In this document: positions 7,520 through 14,877 of the stretch, piece by piece
Layout: every line of letters begins with the position of its first letter
Position numbering within the stretch: the first letter of the stretch is position 1
DNA from: Hymenopellis radicata
Lineage: Eukaryota; Basidiomycota; Agaricomycetes; Agaricales; Physalacriaceae
NCBI GenBank assembly: GCA_015501595.1
Contig: JADNRX010001081.1
Span: 1 to 14,877 of the forward strand
Direction: 5' to 3'
DNA: 14,877 nucleotides
The notes under the pieces: model-generated
The model's input: only the letters and a program-made list of their open reading frames with translations
Database searches by the model: none
What the model was told of the DNA's origin: nothing
Made by a program: the position numbers and the translations under genes

Positions 7520-8110
7520 CATGAATAGCGAGCATCCCCGGGCAATGGCACGGGGACACTCAGCTCTTCATGAGGCTGGTGGTGGGTATGGTGCGAGGTG
7601 TGGTGATGGGGTAGTGATGGAGAGTGGAGATGGAAGAGGGATGGAGGCAGGTTGTCGACGTCGCCGGCATCATTGTTGATGTCGTCCGCTTTGTAGGTCA
7701 GTGGCATCGTCCGCGTTGCAGTGCTTTGACATTGTCCACGTCGTCATCGCCGTAGTCGTTTGTAGTCGTAGTCGTTGTCTGTAATATCCGTCAGCTAATG
7801 AAATAGAAGAAAATACTGAGAACGCACCTATCTACGCGCCGTACGCCCATAATCCCGCCTGTTCCGCTCTCCAAGCCTACTTTTCAGCAGAACGGAGTCC
7901 TCTTCCATCGTTCTGTGGCCTCTTGAAGGCCATTGTCGTCGTCGTTCGACGTCTGCTGCCCGCTCGGGGGGCTTACGCGTCCTTGTTGGTGTGTGTCTCC
8001 ATGGAGACGACTCAAAGTCGCTCTCCTGGTGTGCAGACGCCGACCCAGAGTCGAGCGCCGCTGTCGTCGTCGCCGACTCAAGGTCGAGCGACGGGTCGTG
8101 GTGGCTGATG
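7520..8110 (-). pseudogene. Decayed minus-strand gene containing 33-bp locus 2
   Basis: The minus strand reads SLDLESATTTA, ALDSGSASAHQ, ESDFESSPWRH as 11-residue repeats (8003-8100). It continues RTRKPPERAADV and, one frame over, SNDDDNGLQEATERWKRTPF, before stops. The parallel peptides at 2190-2540 make the two loci relatives. A likely 49-nt intron at 7779-7827 has donor GTGCGT, a GCTGACG branch-like site and acceptor ATTACAG. The exon before it ends at a TAG right at the donor. The next exon carries Asp-rich pieces in three different frames (NDYGDDDVDN, ADDATDL, KADDINNDAGDVDN), as expected from frameshift decay. No family recognised. Confidence 0.4.
8003..8092. repeat. 33-bp palindromic repeat array, locus 2 (3 units)
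   Basis: 24-nt units begin at 8003, 8036 and 8069, again exactly 33 bp apart, and follow the plan of locus 1. Outer arms are GGAGA/TCTCC, GACGC/GCGCC (one A-C mismatch) and GTCGC/GCGAC. The inner stem is CGAC/GTCG in all three, and loops are TCAAA, CCAGA and TCAAG, with one unpaired base on the 3' side. GGCTTACGCGTCC lies 32 bp upstream of the first unit (7970-7982); the same string lies upstream of locus 1 (2350-2362). The stretch 8103-8249 has a short GA microsatellite and A-runs, but no gene. Confidence 0.85.
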
Positions 8111-8249
8111 GTAGAGTGTGAGAGAGAGAGAACTGGCCGATCGCATGCTGACGCGTCACTTCGGCTTCCGGCCCGAATCGCCGCATCGCGAGAAAAGCAT
8201 CATTTCTGCTTGTTTTTTGGCTCAAAAAAATTCGAAAAAAATTAGCAAA

Positions 8250-8420
8250 AATGCGAGTGTCCACCCGGGTGTCTGCCGCCGGGTACTCGTGGCCCATAGG
8301 CAGACACCCGCACCCGGGTGGACACCCGTCAAGACACCCTACCCATTTAGGGTAAACACTCGGCACCCGGGTGTTGAGTGCGGGTACACCCGCGAGTACC
8401 CGCAAACACCCGACACTCGT
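8250..8420. repeat. GC-rich palindrome cluster, right
   Basis: A large hairpin has a 21-nt left arm (8257-8277) and a right arm at 8299-8325, complementary throughout except for a 6-nt extra CACCCG. The loop is 21 nt. A second hairpin at 8380-8403 has arms GCGGGTAC/GTACCCGC. CACCCGGGTG recurs several times. It has the same word content as the cluster at 7330-7515, but the two are not simple copies or mirror images. Confidence 0.85.
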
Positions 8421-8461
8421 GGACGTGACTACGTCTAGAGGACCGTGAATTGTAGCACGTG

Positions 8462-8742
8462 TCAGCAGAAACGAACCAATACTTCCAACAATGAATGGCG
8501 CTGGGAGAAAAAAGACAGCTCAGGCCGCTGTGCTACCGAGGACGGAAAGCGCGTACGGGCAGTGCCAGAAAATTCAAGAACAGTGGGCTGGCCAACTACG
8601 ACGCTGTCGCTGCTGATAGATGAGCCACTGCTCCCGCGGGGGGAAAAGCAACTTGCGGGGTGTTGATGAATGGATCCGTCTCCGCAAGAATGCTAGGAAT
8701 GACCGCGACGAGGGGAATGTACTTGAAGAAAAGGGAGAACAT
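8462..8742 (-). pseudogene. Kre9/Knh1-like GPI-protein remnant
   Basis: From ATG 8742 the product begins MFSLFFKYIPLVAVIPSILA, a good signal peptide, then ETDPFINTP. In another frame, from 8602, VVVGQPTVLEFSGT follows, then runs to a stop at 8462. From memory of basidiomycete secreted proteins of the Ser-Thr-rich GPI-anchored membrane family, the mature N-terminus has F-x-INTP, then VV-x-QP and a Gly-rich turn. Here the two motifs are separated by 51 nt and a frame change, the conserved turn is missing and no Ser-rich or GPI tail follows. A 49-nt intron (GTTGCT to GACAG) would leave the join one base out of frame. I infer a broken copy. An upstream in-frame ATG at 8793 is less likely, because it would bury the signal peptide. 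Confidence 0.45.
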
Positions 8743-8952
8743 TATCGTTGTGGGGGTTGTTGACAACGTAGAGGGAAAGGAAGAATGTGTCACCCAGAAA
8801 CCGATTCAGGCGGATGTGGCGAAAGACTCGGTAAAATGCGATCTCGGAAGTCATGTGTAACCCCTTTTTCATGGTTCGACATGCTGTATGAAAAGTATGT
8901 GCTTAACATATGTGACAGTCGAGTAACATTATACGCTCTAACGAGAAAGATG

Positions 8953-9033
8953 TTGATACGCCTCCGTCATACAAGTGACTAAGAAGAGAAGAGAAGTTGT
9001 GATACACGCCTACGCCAAACAAGTGACTAAGGA
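8953..9033. repeat. Two ~33-bp direct repeats
   Basis: TGATACGCCTCCGTCATACA (8953) and TGATACACGCCTACGCCAAA (9000) both lead into CAAGTGACTAAG. A GAAGAGAAGAGAAG run separates them, and CTATATAG follows at 9052-9059. The stretch 8794-9130 contains no gene; the TATA-like site could serve either strand. Confidence 0.6.
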
Positions 9034-9130
9034 CATAATGCCTCGACGTGCCTATATAGAAAAGAGAACCAATCCGTCGCAATAGTCATGCATAATCCAC
9101 CCCTCATAACAGAATTTGCATTCCTACAAA

Positions 9131-9892
9131 CTATCCCTCATCAAAATGTGACAGTCCACCAACAACGCGACAGGACCGAGCCGATGCCGAATCGTGGTGT
9201 GAGGAAGCATCGTGGGTGGGAAGAGCTCCGAGCGCAAAGCCGACGTTGGCCAAAGAAGAAAATGATGAGGTGAGTGAGGGTGGACGACTGAACACAGTGG
9301 AACAGCCCGGGAAACGGGAATGAACGACGAGTGAATGCCGAAACCGTGCATCTAAATCCCAGGACATTGCAGCTCCAAAATCCAACAGCTCCTGCGCGAA
9401 GCAGCGCACATGTTCCACGGCCCTTGATCCACGTGTAACGATGCTGGCCTGCTGTACAGGGTCCAGCCCGTCGGCGGCAAGTGCGGTAAGGCGGCGACGA
9501 ATGTCGACGTGGTCGGCAAGGGTGGAGCGGATATGTTGCATAGCAGTGGCAATGAGAGTGAGGAAATGGCCGTGCACCTGTACGAGGGCGTCGTGCTGCC
9601 TATGAATGGTGTCGTGCGCTTGGCGGCGGTCCTTGCGCCGGAGCCTGAAGCGGGCACAATCGGCAGAACGTCTGGGGAGCCTCGAACGACTGCGAGGAGG
9701 AGCAAAGGCAGGGTGGGAAGTAGTTGGGACGGGGAGCAAACACGAAGGCGAAATTTTTCCTGGTCCGTGCGCTGAATCAAGGTGGAATTGTATGTCGGTG
9801 GCCATGGGTCCGCGGTACGAGTGTGTATGAGTGACCCAATGAGCTGACGAGGGCAACGGTACGGGTCTGAAAGCCTCGCTGCGCCCGGGCAT
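9131..9892 (-). CDS. Hypothetical protein with helical core
   Basis: The minus frame is open for 253 codons from ATG 9892. A better-placed ATG at 9805 (CCATGGCC context) would give 224 residues starting MATDIQFHLD. The first half is Pro/Arg/Ser-rich. The region DTIHRQHDALVQVHGHFLTL through ELLDFGAAMSWDLDARF has regular hydrophobic spacing suggesting amphipathic helices. The last 60 residues are Ser/His-rich and may be read-through of an unrecognised intron. No motif identifies a family. The opposite strand is also fairly open here, so even the strand is not certain. Confidence 0.35.
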   Translation of the reverse strand: MPGRSEAFRPVPLPSSAHWVTHTHSYRGPMATDIQFHLDSAHGPGKISPSCLLPVPTTSHPAFAPPRSRSRLPRRSADCARFRLRRKDRRQAHDTIHRQHDALVQVHGHFLTLIATAMQHIRSTLADHVDIRRRLTALAADGLDPVQQASIVTRGSRAVEHVRCFAQELLDFGAAMSWDLDARFRHSLVVHSRFPGCSTVFSRPPSLTSSFSSLANVGFALGALPTHDASSHHDSASARSCRVVGGLSHFDEG

Positions 9893-10180
9893 GACCACCA
9901 CTAGGAGATGGTGCTGGTGAGACTCTGAGAGCAACTGGTGGGGTATGTTCAAATCCCGTCTGTCAACGTGACTTGAGCCACGTGGTGCCACTGCCTGTGC
10001 CCTGCAAGTTTTTTTTTTCGTTCTCGACCATCATCCTCCTGTATGCGATTGAAAACTCACTCGTACACGCTAGTGTGCATTATCCGCCTCCATCGGACTC
10101 ACATCAATCATGTTCCCGCTCTTTGACTCTCGACGGGAAGCGTACCTGGCATTTATCTATAGGAACCGCTTCTCCGAGCC

Positions 10181-10678
10181 TTGGAGTATTCTCATCCTGC
10201 ACCGCTCACGTTTCATGCGCCCATACGCCATCTGTCATTCACGCTTTTACACGAGCTTTGCTGCTCTTTTCCGCGTTGGAGGAATGTTTCTCTTGATGAG
10301 TGCATGGCGCTAGATGATCATCTCGAGGAGTCCCCGATGCTGCCTAATCTCGAAAAGTTGACGCTCTGCGGGTCTGATGCAGGCTTCAGTCCGGTCGTCC
10401 TCAATCGCGTCACCCAGACGCCCAGCTTGAGAAAGCCTACATTGGGAGGAAAAGCTGCTCATCGCCGAGGTTCTTTCCCCGGGGACGTCGATCTCCTTAG
10501 ACAGGTCACCAGTGACTTCCCGTGGAGACAGATTACTGACCTGTCAGCGGCGCTTGATTACAGCTACACTCTAGCAACGGTTATTGTTCATAAGTCTTGT
10601 TCTACAAACGGCCACTTCGAGAGCTTTCCTTTGATCGCCCTCCCACACACTAGGTACAACGAGGATCGTCTCTCCTGA
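10181..10678 (+). pseudogene. F-box/LRR-like protein fragment
   Basis: The frame reads LLHELCCSFPRWRNVSLDEC, LEESPMLPNLEKLTLCG and LNRVTQTPSLRKPTLGG, with leucine-rich-repeat-like steps. It ends at TGA 10676. From memory, basidiomycete F-box proteins have a similar passage after the F-box (an R-W-x-x-V-S-L step, then LPxLExLTL). The F-box itself, an initiator ATG in a sensible place and the long C-terminal LRR array are absent. A neighbouring frame just upstream contains HAFTRALLLFS, hinting at a frameshift near 10240-10280. The left border is approximate. The stretch 9893-10180 holds a T-run (10010-10018) and no supported gene. Confidence 0.4.
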
Positions 10679-10682
10679 AGCA

Positions 10683-10688
10683 TATAAA
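10683..10688 (+). promoter_or_regulatory. TATA box candidate of the C2H2 gene
   Basis: TATAAA, in the context GCATATAAAGGG, lies 107 bp upstream of the ATG at 10795 and directly after the stop of the F-box-like fragment. Spacing suits a short 5' leader. Confidence 0.4.
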
Positions 10689-10794
10689 GGGAATTTATTC
10701 ATGCGACTCGACCATCTTTCCACCTGTTCAGCATTTATCTCTTTCACAGCTTGCATTGATTCATCTAGAACCATTATACTACTCAGATCCTGGC

Positions 10795-11557
10795 ATGTCA
10801 CAGTACGATCGGGTACAGGATCATCGAAGCTCTTCCACTGTGCCTACAGTGCCCCCGGGGCATCCCCCGACGGGCTACAATCCGGTACGCGACCATCGAG
10901 GGTCTTCCGTGCGAGATCAGCCGCCACAGTCGCATCAGCAAATGACGGACTCTCGGTCTGTTGGGATTCTCCGAGGTCCTCCTGTCATTCCCCCTCTTCC
11001 ACGACAATCAAGGCCTCCCTCACCACCCTGGCCGGTCGAAATCCCTAGACTCCGAGCCAACTTCACAAACAAGTTGAAACGGGATAAACCACAGAGGTGA
11101 GCAGCTCCACATTGCTTGTAAGTCTGTGGCGTACTTATGAGTTTCCCAAGTACAATAACTCAAGGGTCTCTCCAGGAGATATTGCAGAGTGGCTCTGAGA
11201 GTCGCGCCGCGGCGCGCAATCAGGCCGGTCCACTGATTCAGAGCCTAAACAACTACGAGCCGCAGCACAATTCATTGACGTACGTGAATCGGACGGAGAT
11301 GGGCCTTCACTTTCGAGTACACCTCGTACGCAGTCCCATGCTTCCGGTACGTACATCTGGGTAATCGTGTATCACTATCTCACTTCGTGGCAGGGTTTGC
11401 TTGTCAGAGATGCACTGTCCCGCCGTTCGCAAACCGTGAGGACCTCTTCAAGCATATGACGAGTAAACATCTCGGCACGACGAAGGCCAGGAAGCACTCG
11501 AACGAGTACTACATGAACTCTCCTTTGGGTGGTTCGCGGCTGCGAGGTGCCAAATAG
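10795..11557 (+). CDS. C2H2 zinc-finger protein, three exons
   Basis: Model: exons 10795-11096, 11151-11350 and 11394-11557, 221 residues. Introns are 54 nt (GTGAGC to CCCAAG) and 43 nt (GTACAT to TGGCAG), both phase-compatible. The N-terminal 100 residues are Pro/Arg/Ser-rich and contain an internal duplication, YDRVQDHRSSS and YNPVRDHRGSS. Residues 169-193 form one finger: FACQRCTVPPFANREDLFKH then MTSKH, with C171, C174, H188 and H193. The spacing is C-x2-C-x13-H-x4-H, one longer than the usual x12. A basic tail (TTKARKHSNEYY...) follows to TAG 11555. A single finger suggests nucleic-acid binding, but the target is unknown. Intron 2 is short, and the alternative donor GTACGT four bases earlier would break the frame, so the exon 2 border needs transcript evidence. 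Confidence 0.5.
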
Positions 11558-12500
11558 TTATTATTGGTACTTTCAAGGACATCGCGCCATAGACAACACG
11601 TGTATCATTTCTTGGAAAATCAACTCGTATCATACATCCCGATATCCTAACGCGGTTTGAGGAAAGCACGACCGCCGGGTGACTATCGCTGACGACCAGA
11701 AGTGAACTGACAGCCTAGCGGGTAAACCAAGCGACGTGCCTCTATACCCTAGTGCTCGGGAAGTCTGCCAGCTCCCAAACCAACGGCGCGTCTCAGCACT
11801 CGTCAATGGGCTGGCGGGACGTCAAGGCTTAGACCCACAGACAACGCCGCGCATCAATCCGCAGAAGAAAACGTCGTGAACAGAGCAATGGCTGTGCTTC
11901 TATTGGCGTCTACCCAAGTCTACCCCGCTCGTATGGTTAATGTCCCACGGTCATCTCGGGCTGTGAACAGCGATCCGCGGTCTGAGCAAGTCCCTCCTCC
12001 ACCGACTCGGACGCATCCCAATCCGTACACCATCTTGTCCTAGCTAGCAGCAGACGCGATCGAGAAGAAAGAGAGCGTGTCAGTCAAATGATCTGCGGTG
12101 TCAACGTCCGCGTCGCACTCCACTGCCAGCATCAGGAAACGGAGCGCTCTTATTCCTATCGCCTCACAAACTTCGCACACACAAGATCCGGACACCGCTT
12201 GGCATTCCACGTTCGGCCGAATCAACCGCGACCCAAATCTCTTCCCTAGCCTCTCGAAACACATTCTCCCTCAAAGGACACCCGCCACACCACCCGCAGC
12301 TCCAATCTCTCCATCCTTTCGCCGTCCTCGACCCTCCATTTATCCATTTAATCCCACTGTATCCCAATCCATCTCCATCCGGACCGACGAGTCCCACTGC
12401 GCGAATTTTGCGATGCATCTATCAAAGCACCGCTTACTCACCGTGCCGAACCCGATATCAAATCGCATCTCCAATTTCCTTTGGCTTACCCCTCCCCGCC
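11558..12500. other. No supported gene
   Basis: Between the zinc-finger gene and the repeat at 12519 I find no splice-consistent or family-like frame. A 51-codon plus ORF at 11888-12043 (MAVLLLASTQVYPARMV...) starts with a hydrophobic stretch but is not otherwise supported. Pyrimidine-rich sequence at 12290-12500 keeps a Pro/Ser/Arg-rich frame open without an ATG near its start. Confidence 0.5.
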
Positions 12501-12518
12501 CACGCCATGCCTCTCCTG

Positions 12519-12598
12519 ACCCCAGATCAGCTGCCCGCCTCGCACGTCGCTACCCCAGATCACCTGCCGCCCACCGCGAATACCCCAGATCATGGGAG
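12519..12598. repeat. Three ACCCCAGATCA repeats (33- and 30-bp pitch)
   Basis: ACCCCAGATCA occurs at 12519, 12552 and 12582, followed by CTGCC in the first two. On the plus strand a 49-codon ORF from ATG 12507 to 12656 reads TPDQLP, TPDHLP, TPDHGS. On the minus strand the same DNA reads LIWG, VIWG, MIWG. The spacing keeps both frames. Whether the plus ORF is a real small protein or an exon is not clear. Confidence 0.55.
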
Positions 12599-13059
12599 CT
12601 ACGCGTCGCGCCACGTCTCTAATTACCGTGAACAGCAAGAACGGACATCGAAATGATGAGTTGTCAAACGTTCCCACGTAATAGAACCCCGCGACGTCGG
12701 ATATCTGCAATCTTGCTCCTTACTGTTGCCAAGGTGTCGAACGACCCAGAGCCATATTTCCACTCTCATTTGTCGCAGAGTCAATTGGTATTGTTCAACT
12801 TCTTCCTCGTGTTGCTATTCTTCGCTCTGGGTAACGTACGTAGCATAAGCGGGTAAAAAATATACGGTGGGTCATCGTAAGCGGTAAGTATCGCTGTGGC
12901 GGCTAAAGCAGGAGACAAAGGCAGAGGCGGTAAGTAAAAGTACACATCAAATAACCAAGAAAGCAGCAACGGCAAGAGAGGGGTGATGGGATATGGTACA
13001 ACAGACGGTTTCGTCGTGAAAAGCAGGCCCATAGATAGTGAATCGGAAAGCATAGGTCG

Positions 13060-13108
13060 CTAAAGACAATCAGAATCGGCCCGTAAGAGACGAAGCGAAA
13101 ACACTTAC
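13060..13108 (-). other. Predicted 3'UTR intron of the bHLH gene
   Basis: Donor GTAAGT, a TTCTGATT branch-like site and acceptor CTTTAG give a 49-nt intron. It begins 14 nt after the bHLH stop codon. A junction so near the stop would not be expected to trigger decay under the usual 50-55-nt rule. The stretch 12660-13122 is otherwise likely 3' UTR and spacer; hydrophobic minus-strand frames in it lack support. Confidence 0.5.
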
Positions 13109-13122
13109 AGACTACCCACAAG

Positions 13123-14497
13123 CTACTCGCCATCAACGTCCATTTCTGCACCTCTCACCCGTCGCCGACCCCGTCGCCCTTGGTCATCGTCATCTTCTCT
13201 TTTCACCGGCTCTTCCTCCTCCTGCACATCGCCCAACGGACTGCCTGAGAACGCACTTTCCCCACTTCCGTGACCATGCGAAGACGTGAAGCTGGTATCG
13301 AAGCCATTGGAGCTCGAGTATGACGGCGGTACAGGCTCCCCACGGATTCCACGCAGCTCGTTCTCCAACTCGCGGTTGCGAGCACCCTGCGCAGTAACGA
13401 GTTGTTGAAGGAATCTAGCCAGAAGGGTAAATAAAGAATGTGCGACGAGGCAAATGAGAATACCCACCGTATGTATTCAACACTCTTCGTCAGGATCATG
13501 CCCTTGTTGGCTTTAATAACGCCCGCCGCGTTGTTATTATTGCCAGGGACGACATCGGCGACCCCACCGGGTGGCGGACTCTCGTCCTTGAGCAGACCAC
13601 CCCAGAGCTCGTCTGGAGCAGGAGGACTCGCGGCGTTGGCAGATGACGATCCATTCGGCGTCGCACCTTCAAGCAAACACTCTGGGATGAGCGTCGCCAG
13701 TTCGGTGATCTTTTCGTTGATGTTGTCTCTCCTCCGTCTCTCGACAGCGTTATGACTCTCGCGTCGGCGACGGCGTTTCTCGTTGGCAAGCAGACTCTGC
13801 TTGTCCTGCGCGTTCTGCGCGGCACCAGGACCAACGGTAGATGAAAAGTTTGGGAATGACGCGGAGACCATGTTCGAAACGCCGTCGTCCTGACCATAGT
13901 GATTGTAGGGCAAACTGTGGGGATTACCGAGCGAGTCAGGCGTCGGAGGAATGTACCAGCCCGTGCTGAGAGCAGAGTTGGGTGGAGGACTGGCGGCTTG
14001 GGGACGTGTGGGGATCATGATGTGTGCGGGTTGGGACGACCACCAGGCGGCGGTGATGTCGATGAGATGGAATTGGTGCGTCGGTTTCTGCCATGGCTGC
14101 TGCGAGTAGGACCGGGTCCAATACTGGGTGGACGGCTCCTGCTCCGGCTTCTGCTCATACCATTATCGGCGTGGTGAGAGTCATAATGACCGTTGGATGC
14201 TAAAGGCGGAATTGTCGAGTTGAAATGAGGCGAGAAATGATATGGCGGCGCTGTGTATGGCGGAGCACTGATGTCGAAAATATTGTGGGGGTTGGGCGTC
14301 GTCGCAGCCGCACCCTTGTGCTGTGTGGTCGAACGTTCCGAACTGACGAGGCCAACGAGGTCATCGTCTGCAAAGTCCATCTGCGCGACGTTGTACGATG
14401 GGAAGAAGGAGGACATCGTCAGCGTCGTCGTCGTGGTGCAAAAGTAAGAAGGCAAGGCTGCCCCAGCTTCGCCATCAGGGTCTGTTGTTTGGTCCAT
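13123..14497 (-). CDS. bHLH transcription factor (USF/MITF-like class B)
   Basis: Model: exons 14497-14044, 13996-13468 and 13414-13123, 424 residues. Intron 2 (13415-13467, 53 nt) has a good donor GTGGGT, acceptor CTAG, and joins SVEYIR to FLQQL perfectly. Intron 1 (13997-14043, 47 nt) is in phase but has a weak donor, GTGGTC, and acceptor CAAG; a sequence error is the alternative. The N-terminus is Ser/Pro/His-rich with an SRSRSRSR run. The basic region (224-242) has H233, E237 and R241, the His-Glu-Arg pattern for CACGTG-type E-boxes. Helix 1 is NINEKITELATLIPECLL and helix 2 is NKGMILTKSVEYIRFLQQL, followed by a short coiled coil (ARNRELENELRGI). The loop is about 50 residues of Ser/Pro/Gly/Asn, far longer than in animal homologues. 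An acidic stretch, then an Arg-rich one, ends the protein. ATG 14605 is an in-frame alternative start. It probably acts as a nuclear dimeric DNA-binding regulator; targets unknown. Confidence 0.85.
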
Positions 14498-14653
14498 GAT
14501 TGGTAAGCGATCGATCGATGCCTTCAAACTCCGCCTCCCCCGCGTGTGGGGAAAAAGGCAATCGGAGCCGGGGCTAGGGGAAATTTCCAACTTCGGCCGA
14601 TCCATTAACCGGCCTGGCGTTGGCGAGACAGCGCCTCTTGTCCTCGCCTCGTC

Positions 14654-14770
14654 CTACAGGAGGAGATCAGCGTGCCTCCGCAGTTGTGAAATCTCCTCGT
14701 ACCGATTCAACTCCCATTCGACGCTGCTCCGACCATCCAGCCCATGAGAACGTAGACATACGCCAGGCAT
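14654..14770 (-). other. Upstream ORF in the bHLH leader
   Basis: Minus ATG 14770 opens 38 codons (MPGVCLRSHGLDGRSSVEWE ...) ending TAG at 14654, 157 nt before the ATG chosen for the bHLH protein. If the leader extends this far, it could dampen translation. It might instead be the tail of an unrelated upstream exon, though a stop codon precedes the ATG in frame. Confidence 0.3.
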
Positions 14771-14789
14771 GGAATCGAATCAGAATCGA

Positions 14790-14857
14790 CTACAGTAATA
14801 TCAGAACAAATGCTACCGGCGACGGAATGAATTGCCGCGTAGAGAGAATAGACGCAC
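14790..14857 (-). other. Predicted leader intron upstream of the bHLH gene
   Basis: Donor AAG/GTGCGT at 14857 and acceptor TTACTGTAG ending at 14790 define a 68-nt intron on the minus strand. It would lie in the 5' leader of the bHLH transcript, or belong to a gene beyond the window edge. Confidence 0.4.
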
Positions 14858-14877
14858 CTTACTGGTTCACGACCAGC

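Noticed and set aside
8318..8360. Telomere-like repeat (TTTAGGGT near 8347)
   Set aside because: A single occurrence, not a tandem array.
9915..9965. tRNA or tRNA-derived SINE: GTTCAAATCC resembles a B box, followed by CGTCTGTCA
   Set aside because: The five bases before and after the would-be T loop do not pair, no A box is seen, and no 5' acceptor strand complementary to CTGTCA is present.
11888..12043. 51-codon ORF with a hydrophobic start
   Set aside because: Short, without a clear signal-peptide cleavage site, introns or similarity; not above chance.
12098..12622. 174-codon plus frame rich in Pro, Arg and Ser
   Set aside because: It begins at GTG, is compositionally biased by pyrimidine-rich DNA and shows no domain.
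12653..12856. 67-codon plus ORF with one possible membrane segment
   Set aside because: T-rich DNA alone can give the hydrophobic run; no other support.
12781..13053. 90-codon hydrophobic minus-strand ORF
   Set aside because: It lies downstream of the bHLH stop in likely 3' UTR, has no splice or family support, and its ATG directly follows the predicted UTR intron.

Overview
The window looks like nuclear DNA of a filamentous basidiomycete, probably an agaricomycete. This is an inference from several signs: predicted introns of about 43-81 nt with GTRNGT-type donors, a fungal bHLH regulator with a very long low-complexity loop, an F-box/LRR-type fragment, a fragment resembling Kre9/Knh1-like secreted GPI-anchored proteins, and the 3' end of an LTR retroelement. 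There are no bacterial signatures. The species cannot be named from this sequence.

Layout. 1-2045 is repeat territory: three diverged copies of a roughly 100-bp element (365-1175), a triplicated GCGTGGTTCCA motif (1309-1382) and a 168-bp tandem repeat (1443-2045) with a hairpin in every unit. 2118-3140 holds broken coding traces and the first of two clusters of 33-bp palindromic units (2447-2536). 3577-4335 is the 3' part of a gene with an acidic YTEDE repeat that sits out of frame with its flanks. 4472-4781 is a roughly 105-bp tandem repeat. 4840-6919 is a 576-codon Gag-like/RGG ORF followed at once by a G-tract and a likely 326-bp LTR, with no pol and no 5' LTR. 7330-8420 has two GC-rich palindrome clusters flanking the second 33-bp cluster (8003-8092), inside a decayed sequence related to 2118-2562.

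The right half holds remnants and two intact-looking genes. There is a Kre9/Knh1-like remnant (minus, 8462-8742), an unrecognised minus ORF (9131-9892), and an F-box/LRR-like fragment (10181-10678). A three-exon C2H2 zinc-finger gene follows (10795-11557, plus). The best-supported gene is a class B bHLH transcription factor (13123-14497, minus), with a predicted leader intron, an upstream ORF and a 3'UTR intron. Nothing links these genes into one pathway; most of 1-10.7 kb looks like repeat-rich, gene-poor accessory DNA.

The most unusual signal is the 33-bp family. Six 24-nt hairpin units lie at an exact 33-bp pitch in two loci about 5.5 kb apart. They share the inner stem and loop, but their outer arms differ and remain complementary.
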